A DNA stretch of 64,000 bases from Verrucomicrobiaceae bacterium (GCA_027484445.1 JAIXSY010000033.1:210738-274737), one strand, 5' to 3'; numbered from the stretch's first letter, positions 44,295 through 54,214 are shown. Numbers and translations are program-made. The notes: generated from the letters alone by a model not told the origin.

Positions 44295-46244
44295 ATGAAA
44301 TCCACCACCTTGCTCACTCCCTGTCTTGCCCTGCTGTTGGCATCGACTCCTGCCCTTGCTCAACGGGAAATGCGGGAGCTGAATGGCTACTTTCCTTTCA
44401 CTCCGGTGGCCTCTGCAGAGGCCTGGGGCGCGCGACGGCTGGAGATCGAACGGAAGGTTCTTGTCGCGTCAGGTCTCTATCCGTTTCCAGAAAAGACGCC
44501 ACTTCAGCCTGTGATCCATGGTCGTGTGGAGCGCGACGATTACACCATTGATCGCGTCTTTTTCCAAAGTCTGCCGGGGCACTTTGTCACGGGAAACCTT
44601 TATCTGCCGAAGCCTATGCCCAAGGTGCCCATGCCTGGCATCCTTTGTCCGCATGGGCATTGGCCGGATGGGCGTTTCATGGATCTGGGGTCAGGCACTG
44701 CCGCCACTCAACAACAAATCAAAATGGGCGCAGAAACGCTGGAATGCGCAGCACGTTCCCCCTTGCAGGCACGCTGTGTGCAGCTCGCCCGCATGGGCTG
44801 TGCCGTTTTTCATTATGACATGCTGGGTTATGCTGACTCCGTGCAGTTCACAGAGCACCGGCATGGGGCCAGAAAGGCAGGCTTTTTGTCTCCCCAAGCA
44901 GACTTGAGGCTTCAGACTTACTTTGGCCTCCAGACTTGGAATGGTGTGCGTGCCCTGGATTTTCTCCTGAGCTTGCCGGGGGTGGATGCCAAGCGTATCG
45001 GCTGCACGGGAGCCAGTGGTGGCGGCACCCAGACGATGATGCTCTCGGGCATCGACTCGCGCATCACGGCAGCTTTTCCCTGCGTCATGGTTTCCACAGC
45101 CATGCAGGGCGGCTGCACCTGTGAAAACACACATTACTTGCGCATCGGTCAGGGGAATGTGGACATCGCCGCTCTAACTGCGCCACGTCCCTTGGGAATG
45201 ACTGCGGCAGATGACTGGACGAAGGAACTGGAAACCCAAGGTCTTCCCGACCTGAAGAAGCTCTATGCGATGTTGGGCAGCCCTGAAAACGTCACCGCAC
45301 ACATCGCGACACAGTTTCCCCACAACTACAATCAGCCTTCGCGCTTGGCGATGTATGCCTTTTTCAACAAGCATTTTCAGCTCGGGCATCAGGGCCCGAT
45401 TGAGGAAAAAGCCTTTCCTTTGTCCAGCCCAGAGGAGCTGACGGTCTGGACCGGAAATCATGCGAAGCCATCAGGTGATCAAATCGGGGACGCTCATGAA
45501 AAGGCTATTTGCGCTTGGTTCACGAAACAAGATGCCCGCTGGCAAACCATGCCCAACACCGCCGATGTGTTGATTCATCAGGCCTGGGAAACGATCGTCG
45601 GACGGAAAACAGCCTGTGAAGCTCGTCATGAAGTGGGGGCCAAGGTGGATCATGGCCGTTACCTGCACATCAAAGGCATCACGCACAACCTTACCCATCG
45701 TGAGGACGTTTCTGCAGACTTCCTTTTCCCGAAAGCTTGGAAGGGTAAAGCGGTGCTGTGGCTGACGCTGAAGGGCTTTTCCAGCCTTCATGATGCATCG
45801 CCAAAGCCTGAGGTGCAAAAGCTGCTGGATGAAGGTGTGGCCATTGTCTGCCCGGCGCTATACCTAGAGGGGGCCACGCAACAACCCAAAGCTGGCGATA
45901 ATCTGAAGGCTAAGGTCGATGATTTCCGTGAATTCAGCGGCTACACCTTTGGCTACAATCCGCCGCTCTTGATACGTCGAGTCCACGACGTCTTCACGAT
46001 GATCGCCATGATGCAGACACAGGACCCATGGCCGACTCAAGCGATTGAGATCAAAGCGACCGACGGGGCTCAACCCATCGCCCTCGTTGCAGGGGCGATG
46101 CTGGGCCACACGGTATCGGCCGTGGATGCAGAGCCAGCTGATTTTACCTTTGCCAGTCTCAACGATCCCTGGGACGTGAACTTTGTTCCCGGTGCTGTGA
46201 AATATGGCGACATCCCTGCCCTCATACGGCTGAATGCACGCTGA
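44295..46244 (+). CDS. Exported alpha/beta-hydrolase, acetyl xylan esterase-like
   Basis: A 649-residue hydrolase with a signal peptide (MKSTTLLTPCLALLLASTPALA). The core shows GNLYLPKP, CPHGHWPDG, the nucleophile elbow GCTGASGGGTQT with Ser as nucleophile, and MVSTAMQGGCTCEN. Layout and motifs fit the family of exported alpha/beta-hydrolases (peptidase S9/acetyl xylan esterase-like) abundant in Verrucomicrobia and Planctomycetes. The C-terminal half (from about 430) is a second domain. The ATG at 44295 is chosen because the signal peptide starts there. Divergent from the GTPase operon. Confidence 0.82.
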   Translation: MKSTTLLTPCLALLLASTPALAQREMRELNGYFPFTPVASAEAWGARRLEIERKVLVASGLYPFPEKTPLQPVIHGRVERDDYTIDRVFFQSLPGHFVTGNLYLPKPMPKVPMPGILCPHGHWPDGRFMDLGSGTAATQQQIKMGAETLECAARSPLQARCVQLARMGCAVFHYDMLGYADSVQFTEHRHGARKAGFLSPQADLRLQTYFGLQTWNGVRALDFLLSLPGVDAKRIGCTGASGGGTQTMMLSGIDSRITAAFPCVMVSTAMQGGCTCENTHYLRIGQGNVDIAALTAPRPLGMTAADDWTKELETQGLPDLKKLYAMLGSPENVTAHIATQFPHNYNQPSRLAMYAFFNKHFQLGHQGPIEEKAFPLSSPEELTVWTGNHAKPSGDQIGDAHEKAICAWFTKQDARWQTMPNTADVLIHQAWETIVGRKTACEARHEVGAKVDHGRYLHIKGITHNLTHREDVSADFLFPKAWKGKAVLWLTLKGFSSLHDASPKPEVQKLLDEGVAIVCPALYLEGATQQPKAGDNLKAKVDDFREFSGYTFGYNPPLLIRRVHDVFTMIAMMQTQDPWPTQAIEIKATDGAQPIALVAGAMLGHTVSAVDAEPADFTFASLNDPWDVNFVPGAVKYGDIPALIRLNAR

Positions 46245-46327
46245 ACTCGCCCGGCCAAGGCGAGGGGAACGGATGAAGTCGCGGCTTGATTTCAGCTCAC
46301 CTGCGGCCCACTAGACAAGCCGGTTTT

Positions 46328-47131
46328 ATGGTTCGTCTCACAGTTCTTGGCAGCGGCAGTTCAGGCAATTGCGCGGTGGTGTCCACCGATCGCACCACCC
46401 TGCTGATTGATGCTGGGCTTAGCGCTAAGCAGATCCTGATGCGTCTGGAGGCCGCTGGGTTTTCCCTGGCTCAGATTGATGGCATCCTGCTGACCCATGA
46501 ACATCAAGATCATACGGGCGGGTTGGAAGTGCTGACCGGTAAACGCGATCTTTGTCTCTATGCCACCGCCTTAACCCAAGAGGCGATCCTTTCCAGCCTG
46601 AAGCTACGCGGACGCACGACCTGGAAGATGATGACCACTGGCAGCGCCTTTGAACTGCAAGATCTGCGCGTGGAGTGCTTCCCTGTGCCACACGATGCCG
46701 TTGATCCCGTCGGTTTTGTGATCGCAGATTCTGAATCTAGGCTCGGTGTGCTGAGTGATGTGGGCTACGTGACAAACCTGATCAAAGACCGCCTGCGCAC
46801 AAGCCACAGCTTGTTCATAGAGGCCAACTACGACGCTGAACTCCTGGATGCTGACACGAAGCGTCCTTGGTCCACGAAGCAGCGCATCAGTTCCCGTCAC
46901 GGACATCTTTCGAATGATCAGGCCGCCGAGCTGCTGGAATCCATCGCGCATCCAGATCTCCACCATGTCGTCTTGGGACACCTCAGCGATGATTGCAATG
47001 CGCCGGAGCGTGCCATTCGCCGGATGCAGGAATCTCTTCAGCGTGTCGGGGTGATGGAAACGCGTGTGCTTTGTGCCGAGCGACACAAGGCGACAGATAC
47101 CATTGAGGTCGCGCGAAAACTCTTGCTGTGA
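46328..47131 (+). CDS. Metallo-beta-lactamase fold hydrolase (YycJ/WalJ-like)
   Basis: A 267-residue MBL-fold protein resembling YycJ/WalJ: LTVLGSGSSGNC at the N-terminus, the metal-binding LTHEHQDHTGG (HxHxDH), FPVPHDAVDPVGFV and LSDVGYVT, and the C-terminal VVLGHLSDDCNAPERA. Likely a nuclease-like or phosphodiesterase enzyme acting on nucleic acid. The ATG at 46328 follows the family; an upstream in-frame ATG at 46286 is not conserved-looking. A 102-base gap without a gene follows. Confidence 0.92.
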   Translation: MVRLTVLGSGSSGNCAVVSTDRTTLLIDAGLSAKQILMRLEAAGFSLAQIDGILLTHEHQDHTGGLEVLTGKRDLCLYATALTQEAILSSLKLRGRTTWKMMTTGSAFELQDLRVECFPVPHDAVDPVGFVIADSESRLGVLSDVGYVTNLIKDRLRTSHSLFIEANYDAELLDADTKRPWSTKQRISSRHGHLSNDQAAELLESIAHPDLHHVVLGHLSDDCNAPERAIRRMQESLQRVGVMETRVLCAERHKATDTIEVARKLLL

Positions 47132-47233
47132 GCTGACCCACGAGAGTCCGTGAAACTGCTTTTTGTCGAATATATCATTTTCAGGTCTGCATAGTCTGCT
47201 TTCTGTCCGCAACCCCAACTCTATTTTTTCAGC

Positions 47234-48550
47234 ATGAAGCTCACCATCATCGGTTCTGGTTACGTCGGACTCACCACAGGCGCCTGTTTTGCCGAAGTCG
47301 GCCACCACGTCTGCTGCGTGGACAATGATCCGCGCAAAGTGGAGAGCCTGCTGGCTGGCCAGATCCCCATCTATGAACCTGGGCTGGAGGCACTGGTGAA
47401 AAAGAACGTCGCGGCTCGACGCTTGCGCTTCACCACTAGCACGGAGGAAGGTGTGGATCATGGCGAGGTTCTTTTCATCGCCGTGCCTACCCCACCACAG
47501 CCCGATGGCAGTGTGGATCTGACCTTCATGGAAAAGGTCGCCCGTGAGATCGCCCAGTACTTGGACAGCTACCGCGTCGTTGTGGACAAAAGCACCGTGC
47601 CCGTGAAGACTGGTGAACGCGTCGCCCAGACCATCCGTCGCTACGCCAAACCAGGCGTGGAATTTGATGTCGTTAGCAATCCAGAATTCCTGCGCGAAGG
47701 CAGTGCTGTCGCGGACTTGATGAAACCAGATCGCATCGTCATCGGCGGCAATACCGACCGCGCCATCGCCCTAATGCAGAAAGTCTATGAGCCCTTCGCC
47801 GCCCCCGTGTTGGTCACAGACATCAACAGTGCTGAGCTGATCAAACACGCGGCGAATAGCTTCCTGGCGCTGAAGATCAGCTACGCCAATGCCTTGTCGG
47901 AGATCTGCGAGGCCAGCGGCGCGGATGTGCTCAAGGTCGCAGAGGGCATTGGTGCAGACAAACGCATCGGCCGGGAGTTCTTGAATGCAGGCCTGGGCTA
48001 CGGTGGCTCCTGTTTCCCCAAGGACATTGCGGCCTTCATCGCCATCGCTGAGCAGCTCGGCACCCCCTTCACCCTGCTGAAAGAAGTTCAGCGGATCAAT
48101 CAGCGTCAGTTGGATCGATTCATCGACGGCATCCGCGAAGCATTGTGGGTGCTGAAGGACAAAAAACTGGCCGTCTGGGGCCTCGCCTTCAAGCCTAACA
48201 CAGACGACGTGCGCTCCTCCGTGGCCATCCATCTGGTGGAAAAACTGGCCGCTGAGGGAGCCATCGTCACCGCTTACGACCCCAAGGCCATGGAAAAAGC
48301 CAAGGAACTGCCCGTAGCCTCCCAGATCCAATTTGCCAGCAGCCCTCTTGAAGCGGCCTCAGGCGCTGAAGCCCTGATCATCGCCACCGAATGGCCTGAA
48401 TTTGCCTCCGTGGACCTTGCCGAGCTTCGTGACACCATGCGTGCGCCAATGATTTTCGATGGGCGGAACCTGATCGACCCGGTCGCAGCTGCTGATTTCG
48501 GCTTCCAGTATCGCGGCATTGGTCGCGGAGTGGTCGAGACACGCCCCTGA
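47234..48550 (+). CDS. ugd: UDP-glucose 6-dehydrogenase
   Basis: NAD-dependent two-step oxidation of UDP-glucose to UDP-glucuronate for capsule, exopolysaccharide or LPS. 438 residues. N-terminal GSGYVGLTTGACFAEVGH (NAD loop), VPTPPQPDGSVDL, NPEFLREGSAV, the catalytic Cys in GGSCFPKD, and GLAFKPNTDDVRSS in the C-terminal domain. Monocistronic-looking, followed by the beta-CASP gene 79 bases later. Supplies sugar nucleotide to polysaccharide genes; a glycosyltransferase lies at 53099. Confidence 0.96.
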   Translation: MKLTIIGSGYVGLTTGACFAEVGHHVCCVDNDPRKVESLLAGQIPIYEPGLEALVKKNVAARRLRFTTSTEEGVDHGEVLFIAVPTPPQPDGSVDLTFMEKVAREIAQYLDSYRVVVDKSTVPVKTGERVAQTIRRYAKPGVEFDVVSNPEFLREGSAVADLMKPDRIVIGGNTDRAIALMQKVYEPFAAPVLVTDINSAELIKHAANSFLALKISYANALSEICEASGADVLKVAEGIGADKRIGREFLNAGLGYGGSCFPKDIAAFIAIAEQLGTPFTLLKEVQRINQRQLDRFIDGIREALWVLKDKKLAVWGLAFKPNTDDVRSSVAIHLVEKLAAEGAIVTAYDPKAMEKAKELPVASQIQFASSPLEAASGAEALIIATEWPEFASVDLAELRDTMRAPMIFDGRNLIDPVAAADFGFQYRGIGRGVVETRP

Positions 48551-48629
48551 TGGCTGGAAACCCTCCTTGCCACCCGGCAAACGCGGCCTAGTCTCGCCTC
48601 CCCCTCCCCCGGAGCCTTCCAACTAGCCC

Positions 48630-50000
48630 ATGCGTTTTCGTAATCTTACCCGTCGCCGAGAAATTGGCGCGAACTCCTACCTGCTGGAAAGCGGGGATCA
48701 TCGTGTCGTGCTGGATGCAGGCATGCATCCCAAAGAGGTCGGCTTCGATGCCCTTCCCGACTTCGGTCCCCTGCCCCACGATGCGGCGGATGGCATCATC
48801 ATCACTCATGCGCACCACGACCACATCGGCTCTTTGCCCGTGCTCATGCGCAAGCAGCCGCACAGTCCCGTCTTCATGACCGAAATCACGGGGGAAATCA
48901 CCTCCGGCATGTTGCACAATTCGGTCAATGTCATGACCGCACAGCGCATGGAGCAGAGCATCCACGAATACCCGCTTTTCACCCACAAAGAGCTGGATGA
49001 AAACCGAGCGCATTACATCTACCGCGACCTGGAACGGAAGTTCGAGATCCCGGATACGAACTGGCAGGTCAGCTTTCATGACGCCGGCCATATCCTTGGC
49101 TCAGCGGGGGTCATGGTGCGTGAGTCTGGCAGCACACTGTTTTACACAGGCGATGTGAACTTCGAGCCGCAAACAATCTCCATGGCGGCAAATTTCCCCA
49201 CCGAGGGCATCGACGTTTTGGTCATCGAAACCACCCGTGGCACCTATGCGCGTCCTGCCGGCTACAGCCGAAAGGGTGAAAAAGAGCGCCTCGCCGCGCT
49301 CATTCGCGATACCTTTGATGCCAATGGTTCGGTGCTGATTCCTGTCTTCGCCCTGGGAAAAACCCAGGAAGTCATGCTCATGCTGCATGAACTGCACGAA
49401 GAGGGGCTGATCCCCGAAATGCCACTGCATATCGGCGGGCTGGGCACGAAGATCACGGTGCTTTACGACCATTACAGCGACCGCTCGCGCCGGAACTACC
49501 CCGGCTTTCAACTCCTGGAGGACATGAAAATGCTGGTCCGTCCAGAGAAACGCGGTCGTCGGGGCGGGCCACGGCAGTTTGTCTATCAGCCACGCACCCT
49601 TTATTGCCTGTCTAGCGGCATGATGACTGAAGGCACGACCTCCAATCAATTTGCATGGCGCTTCATCGACAATCCACGCAACGCTGTCGCCTTCGTCGGC
49701 TACACCGATCCTGAATCTCCGGGCTTCCGCCTCCGCCACGCCAAGGCCGGGGAAAAGATCAAGCTCGCACCCGACCTCGCCCCCGTGGAGGCCAATGCAC
49801 GCATCGAAAGCTTTGACCTGAGCGCCCATGCCACGCGTGAGCAGATCGCTCAATACGTGGAGAAAGTTCGACCGAAGAAATTGCTCATGGTGCATGGCGA
49901 GGAAGACTCTCAGGCCTGGTTCCGAGCTCGCTTCAACGATTCTCTCTCGGGCACGGAGATCATTCAGCCCAATCTGCATCAGCCCATTGATCTCTGGTAA
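48630..50000 (+). CDS. Beta-CASP metallo-hydrolase (YSH1/RNase J-like exonuclease family)
   Basis: A 456-residue MBL/beta-CASP protein. Motifs: THAHHDHIGSLP, HDAGHILGSAGVMV, the C-terminal motif SFDLSAHATREQI and LLMVHGEEDS, matching YSH1-type RNA-processing nucleases. Distinct from RNase J by lacking the RNase J C-terminal domain. Probable role: endo- or exonucleolytic RNA processing. Followed by a 16-base gap and the 3-hydroxyisobutyrate dehydrogenase-like gene on the same strand. Confidence 0.9.
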   Translation: MRFRNLTRRREIGANSYLLESGDHRVVLDAGMHPKEVGFDALPDFGPLPHDAADGIIITHAHHDHIGSLPVLMRKQPHSPVFMTEITGEITSGMLHNSVNVMTAQRMEQSIHEYPLFTHKELDENRAHYIYRDLERKFEIPDTNWQVSFHDAGHILGSAGVMVRESGSTLFYTGDVNFEPQTISMAANFPTEGIDVLVIETTRGTYARPAGYSRKGEKERLAALIRDTFDANGSVLIPVFALGKTQEVMLMLHELHEEGLIPEMPLHIGGLGTKITVLYDHYSDRSRRNYPGFQLLEDMKMLVRPEKRGRRGGPRQFVYQPRTLYCLSSGMMTEGTTSNQFAWRFIDNPRNAVAFVGYTDPESPGFRLRHAKAGEKIKLAPDLAPVEANARIESFDLSAHATREQIAQYVEKVRPKKLLMVHGEEDSQAWFRARFNDSLSGTEIIQPNLHQPIDLW

Positions 50001-50016
50001 ACCTCAGCCTTTTGCC

Positions 50017-50889
50017 ATGAGCCAGCCTCTTTCTGGACAGACTCTTGGCTTCGTCGGCCTTGGCAACATGGGTCGAGCGAATGCCCGGCATCTGCACGCA
50101 GCCGGAGCCAACGTCATCGTCTGGAATCGCAGCCCAGGCCCTGCCATGGAGGCTGAACAAGCGGGCATGAGCCGAGCTCAAACGCTACCTGAACTGGCCC
50201 AGCGTGTCGGTGCCGGCATCATTTGCATCAATCTCACCACTTCCGCAGTGGTGGAGGAAGTCGTCTTTGGTCCGGAAGGGTTGCATCAGGGAATGCACCC
50301 CGAAGCCCTGATCATCGACTTTGGCACCACCAGTGTGGCCAAAACTCGTGAGTTCGCCCAGCGTGTGGCCTGGGTCGATTCTCCGGTTTCAGGCGGACAA
50401 GTCGGGGCCGAAGCTGCCACGCTCACCCTCATGGTCGGTGGTGCAGCGGCGGATGTCCAGCGTGCCATGCCCGTGTTTCAAACCGTCGGCAAAAACATCA
50501 CCCACCTGGGGCCGAGCGGCAGCGGCCAAGTCACTAAGCTCGCCAATCAGCTGATCGTGGCTCAAACCATCGACGCCGTCGCCCAGGCCCTGCGTCTGGC
50601 TGAGCTCTCAGGGCTAGACCCAGCTCTGGTTCGACGGGCTCTCCTGGGTGGTTTTGCGGAAAGCCGCATCCTCGACCTGCATGGAGATCGCATGGCAAGG
50701 CGTGACTTTGCCCCTGGCGGCCGCGCAGAGCTTCAGCTCAAAGACGTGCGGCTCATGTGCGAACTCGCCGAGACCGTCGGCCTCGACTCCCCCACCCTTC
50801 GGAACTCGTTGGCACAATGGGAAATGTTTGTGCATGAAAAAGGCTGGGGAGACCTGGACCACTCTGGTCTTTTCAAGCTCTATGAATAA
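50017..50889 (+). CDS. 3-hydroxyisobutyrate dehydrogenase family oxidoreductase
   Basis: A 290-residue NAD(P)-dependent beta-hydroxyacid dehydrogenase. N-terminal Rossmann loop GFVGLGNMGRANARHL, VDSPVSGGQVGAEAATLTLMVGG, and the catalytic Lys region GSGQVTKLANQLIVA. Substrate (3-hydroxyisobutyrate, tartronate semialdehyde or glyoxylate) cannot be set by eye. The ATG at 50017 follows the beta-CASP stop by 16 bases; frame openness further upstream overlaps that gene. Confidence 0.9.
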   Translation: MSQPLSGQTLGFVGLGNMGRANARHLHAAGANVIVWNRSPGPAMEAEQAGMSRAQTLPELAQRVGAGIICINLTTSAVVEEVVFGPEGLHQGMHPEALIIDFGTTSVAKTREFAQRVAWVDSPVSGGQVGAEAATLTLMVGGAAADVQRAMPVFQTVGKNITHLGPSGSGQVTKLANQLIVAQTIDAVAQALRLAELSGLDPALVRRALLGGFAESRILDLHGDRMARRDFAPGGRAELQLKDVRLMCELAETVGLDSPTLRNSLAQWEMFVHEKGWGDLDHSGLFKLYE

Positions 50890-50925
50890 TAGCCTTGAAA
50901 AACCCAGATGAGCTGAAAAGCACCC

Positions 50926-51290
50926 ATGACTGCCTGTCACCGCAAACCTGACAACAAAAAGAAGTTCATTGGTTCCATTGGCAAAGCATTGGTTCACCGG
51001 CATGGGAAGAAACCTTTCTACAAGCCTAGTGAGATTCGACAAGCTGCCGACACTTGTGGTTATGCTGTCGATCTGCACTGTTGGGCCTACTGCGTTTTTT
51101 GTCTCCTTCTGACTTTGCGGCACTTCATGCTGCCGCAGGTGAGCTTTGCGACTACGCTGCCATGAAGGCGGAGATGCTGACCGAACTAGCCTCCGGGGCT
51201 AGCTTTTCGGCCTTCGACATCGACCTGCCCTGGCTGGAGTGGTCAGACATCGACCTATCCTTTCTGTGGGACAGCTTTGACCTAAGCTAG
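50926..51290 (+). pseudogene. Small Asp/Trp-rich protein, frameshifted at a T run
   Basis: Two overlapping frames form one sensible protein of about 121 residues if the six-T run 51095-51100 had one more T: the first frame gives HGKKPFYKPSEIRQAADTCGY and LHCWAYCVF, the second continues LSPSDFAALHAAAGELCDY and ends in FDIDLPWLEWSDIDLSFLWD. A -1 slip on TTTTTT would also join them. Read literally, the first frame continues to 51165. The C-terminus is unusually rich in Asp, Trp, Phe and Leu. I do not recognise a named family. Could be real loss, slippage or a sequence error. Confidence 0.6.
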
Positions 51291-51346
51291 CCTCGTGAGA
51301 TTGACCGGCCAGAAGCGGCTCATTCCTCAGGATAGCCTGCCCTTGG

Positions 51347-52105
51347 TCATGAATGCATGACCTGACCGCCATCAATGTTGATCGTCTGACCCGTGATGTT
51401 TCGAGCATGGGATGAGGCTAGGTAACAGGCCATGGCCCCATATTCTTCGGGGGTCTGCCAGCGCCCTAGGGGAGCCACTTTGGCGATTTTTTCCGCTGCC
51501 CATGCCTCATAGCTCTGGCGCTGAGCTTCAGGCAGCGACTGCTGACTGGCGGCCCAGACGGCTTGATTCAGATCGGTCTTCACCATGCCGGGGGCTAAGG
51601 CATTCACCCGCACGTGATGCTTGGCCAAATCTTTGGCCGCGCATTGGGTGAAATTGATGAGCCCCGCTTTCGCCGCACTGTAGGGCGGATCTGTCTGTGA
51701 ACCGATCTGCCCTGCGACGGAGACCAGGAATAGCATCGTGCCGCCGCCCGAAGCGACTAGGCCCGGCGCGAAGGCCTGGGCGGCACGCACTGCCCCGACC
51801 AAATTCAGATCCAGCACGCGAGCCCAGTCTTCGGCGTCCACATTCCAAAAAGGAAAGCCAAACTTTCCCGATGACACGCCGACACTGTAGATCACGTGAT
51901 CGATGCGAGCAAAGGAGGCCGCAAAGTCGCGCACTGACTGAGGCTGCGCCACATCTCCCAGAGTCGTGTCGATGCCTTCAGCGGGGACACGATCGAAACC
52001 ACGCACCTGGCAACCTTCGGCGAGGAAAGCGTTAGCTATTGCACGACCGATGCCTTGCGATGCGCCAAAGATGGCCACGTGGTGTCCCTGAAGCTGCAAA
52101 TCCAT
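51347..52105 (-). CDS. Short-chain dehydrogenase/reductase
   Basis: A 252-residue classical SDR: cofactor loop GASQGIGRAIA, catalytic Tyr and Lys in YSAAKAG (YxxxK), a Ser in VSVAGQ before it, and the C-terminal NINIDGGQ-like GQTINIDGG. Asp in FDRVP near residue 38 suggests NAD preference. Substrate unknown. A 63-base gap separates its start from the SirB1-like gene, and both are on the minus strand. The reading direction follows a 57-base gene-free stretch from the small gene at 50926. Confidence 0.92.
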   Translation of the reverse strand: MDLQLQGHHVAIFGASQGIGRAIANAFLAEGCQVRGFDRVPAEGIDTTLGDVAQPQSVRDFAASFARIDHVIYSVGVSSGKFGFPFWNVDAEDWARVLDLNLVGAVRAAQAFAPGLVASGGGTMLFLVSVAGQIGSQTDPPYSAAKAGLINFTQCAAKDLAKHHVRVNALAPGMVKTDLNQAVWAASQQSLPEAQRQSYEAWAAEKIAKVAPLGRWQTPEEYGAMACYLASSHARNITGQTINIDGGQVMHS

Positions 52106-52168
52106 GCCAAAGAACTGACAGGTTCACGCCCTGGTGGCAAGCTCCGAAGAGCGCACCTCTGCATCGCT

Positions 52169-53026
52169 CTAGGAGGAAGCGGCCTCTTCCTGCATCAATT
52201 TGGAAGCGAGACGACGCATCGTGTGGCGGAGGGGCAAGTTGTCGCTGCGCTCGCAGGCCTCATCCAGATTCCTCAAGATGCGCAGCAGGATTTGATCCAC
52301 GCTCGCGGGCTGACGAATGACTTCTTCCAGAGCCGGATTCGCAGCAGGGTGATGCTTTGCGACATCACCTGCTAGCATGAAGCGTCCGCGATTGAAGCAA
52401 TCCACCAGCCACATGCGACCTTGCACCTCGACTCGTGCAAGAAAGTGCCCTGGGAAGTTGCAACCTTGGATGTCGAGCCCGAACCGATGGCCGAGCAGGC
52501 GATAAAGGCAGCACAGGCTGATCGGATTTCCTAGTCCCGTGTCCAGGACCCAGAAGAGGTTGCTGTTGCTGGCCTGGTAGTAGCCTTTGCTATTGCCACG
52601 AAAACGCACGGTGCCTTCCCGCATGGCAAACAGCCACTCGCTGAGCTCTCGAGCATCCATTTGCCCATGATCGCGATACGCCTCTTCCGCGAGAGCATCC
52701 AGACGAAGGGCAAGATCCCCTGGCTGCGTGCGCCACCCGCTGAGGTAGGCGGAGATTTGGGCGATGCCTTCCTCCAGCTGAGCATTTGGCTGATCGAGCC
52801 AGCGCCAGCGCATCCAGGTCTCTTCCAACTCTGCCTTCCTCGCAGGTTCCAGCAGGCGGGCCACGTGGTGTTCTTCTTCCGTAGAAAGTGGACGATCGAG
52901 AGCTTTCAGCCGCTCGGGTAGCTCCTTGCGTATGCCAGTGAGTTCTCGGCGCAGGGCTTCTTGCACGACCGGAGATTCGTCATCAAGCAAAGGGATGAGA
53001 TGTTCAAGCTGGGCAGGACCGGGCAT
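52169..53026 (-). CDS. SirB1 / transglutaminase-like protein
   Basis: A 285-residue protein of the SirB1 family (transglutaminase-like fold without proven activity): YLSGWRTQPGDLALRLDALAEEAYRDHG, then FWVLDTGLGNPISLCCLYRLLGHRFGL and CNFPGHFLARV with VDCFNRG. Upstream, LIPLLDDESPVVQEALRREL resembles a HEAT repeat. The ATG at 53026 is chosen; the frame is open to 53188 but that extension overlaps the divergent glycosyltransferase start. Role unknown. Confidence 0.85.
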   Translation of the reverse strand: MPGPAQLEHLIPLLDDESPVVQEALRRELTGIRKELPERLKALDRPLSTEEEHHVARLLEPARKAELEETWMRWRWLDQPNAQLEEGIAQISAYLSGWRTQPGDLALRLDALAEEAYRDHGQMDARELSEWLFAMREGTVRFRGNSKGYYQASNSNLFWVLDTGLGNPISLCCLYRLLGHRFGLDIQGCNFPGHFLARVEVQGRMWLVDCFNRGRFMLAGDVAKHHPAANPALEEVIRQPASVDQILLRILRNLDEACERSDNLPLRHTMRRLASKLMQEEAASS

Positions 53027-53098
53027 GTGTCTGAATAGCAGAATCTGCCCAGGGTTTCCAAGTGCAATCTTCAGCACTCCACGCCATCCTGTCCGCTC

Positions 53099-54214
53099 AT
53101 GCGCATCGCGATTCTTCACTACACCCTTCCTCCCGTCATTGGCGGAGTCGAGCGTGTCATTCGGGATCAAGCCGTCGCTCTGCAGCACCTAGGTCATGAG
53201 GTGCACCTGCTGGACCGAACCCTCTTCGACCAAACATTCGGTGGAGCGCGATCAGAGTCTGGAGTGGAAAGAACGGCCTCTGAGGAATCTCGTGCCCCCC
53301 TGGGCTTCGACACGGTGCTGATCCACAACGTGATGACGATGCCCTTTGACCTGGCTTGGACGCGACGACTGCACGCAATGTCGCTCCAACATCCCGAGAT
53401 CCTCTGGGTAAATTGGGTACATGACCTCTGCGCCGTGAATCCAGCCTACCGAGAGGTGACGTGGACAGAGCCCGTGCCAGCGATGCGCCACGTGGCCGTC
53501 TCAGAGGCTCGTCGCCAAGAGTATGCGGACTTCACGGGCCTGCCGGTGGAGTCGATCCGGCTGATTCCCAACGGGCTTGATCTCGCGACCGTGCTTGACC
53601 TGACGCCGCGCATCGCAGCCTTGCCTTTAGCTGCGGCTGAACTGGTGCTTTTGCATCCTGCGCGGCTGGTGCGGCGCAAGAACATCGAACTAGGCCTGCG
53701 AATCACCGCTGGACTGGTGGAGCGGGGCTGTCGCGTGGCTTATCTGGTAACCGGTGCGCCCGATCCTCATCAGCCAGATGGACTGCTTTATCATCAGGAG
53801 CTTAAGCAGCTCCGAGGATCACTTCAGATCGAATCTCAGGTGCATTTCCTGGGTGAGGAGGGGCCTCTGGAAGAGGCTGATGTGCGCAGTCTCTATGCAG
53901 TGGCAGATGCGCTGCTCTTTCCCAGTACGGGTGAGGGTTTTGGCCTGCCCCTTCTAGAGGCCTTGGCGCACCGCTTGCCCATCTTTTGCTCAGACCTTCC
54001 CGTGCATCATGAGGTGCTAGGCATGACCGCACATTATTTCCAAACAGGGACAGAACCTACCATAATCTCGGCACAGATCATGCGTTGGTATGAAAGCTGC
54101 CAACCCACACGGTCTCGAAGACTCCTGCTCCAGGCTCATGACATGGTCAGAATCTGCCAGGAACACCTTGAGCCACTGCTACTTGCAGCTAACGACTGCC
54201 CCTCCCATCCATGA
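53099..54214 (+). CDS. Glycosyltransferase family 4 (GT-B) protein
   Basis: A 371-residue GT-B glycosyltransferase. N-terminal MRIAILHYTLPPVIGGVERV with the Gly-rich loop, then VAVSEARRQEY, IPNGLDLATVL, LLHPARLVRRKNIELG and the C-terminal LFPSTGEGFGLPLLEALAH with the Glu pair of the nucleotide-sugar site. Overlaps the glgB start (ATGA), so co-translated with the branching enzyme. This pairing suggests a role in glycogen or another alpha-glucan, or in a branched polysaccharide; donor and acceptor are unknown. Confidence 0.88.
   Translation: MRIAILHYTLPPVIGGVERVIRDQAVALQHLGHEVHLLDRTLFDQTFGGARSESGVERTASEESRAPLGFDTVLIHNVMTMPFDLAWTRRLHAMSLQHPEILWVNWVHDLCAVNPAYREVTWTEPVPAMRHVAVSEARRQEYADFTGLPVESIRLIPNGLDLATVLDLTPRIAALPLAAAELVLLHPARLVRRKNIELGLRITAGLVERGCRVAYLVTGAPDPHQPDGLLYHQELKQLRGSLQIESQVHFLGEEGPLEEADVRSLYAVADALLFPSTGEGFGLPLLEALAHRLPIFCSDLPVHHEVLGMTAHYFQTGTEPTIISAQIMRWYESCQPTRSRRLLLQAHDMVRICQEHLEPLLLAANDCPSHP

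Noticed and set aside
46246..46264. Hairpin CTCGCC/GGCGAG after the esterase as a terminator
   Set aside because: Six-base stem with no following T tract; too weak to call.
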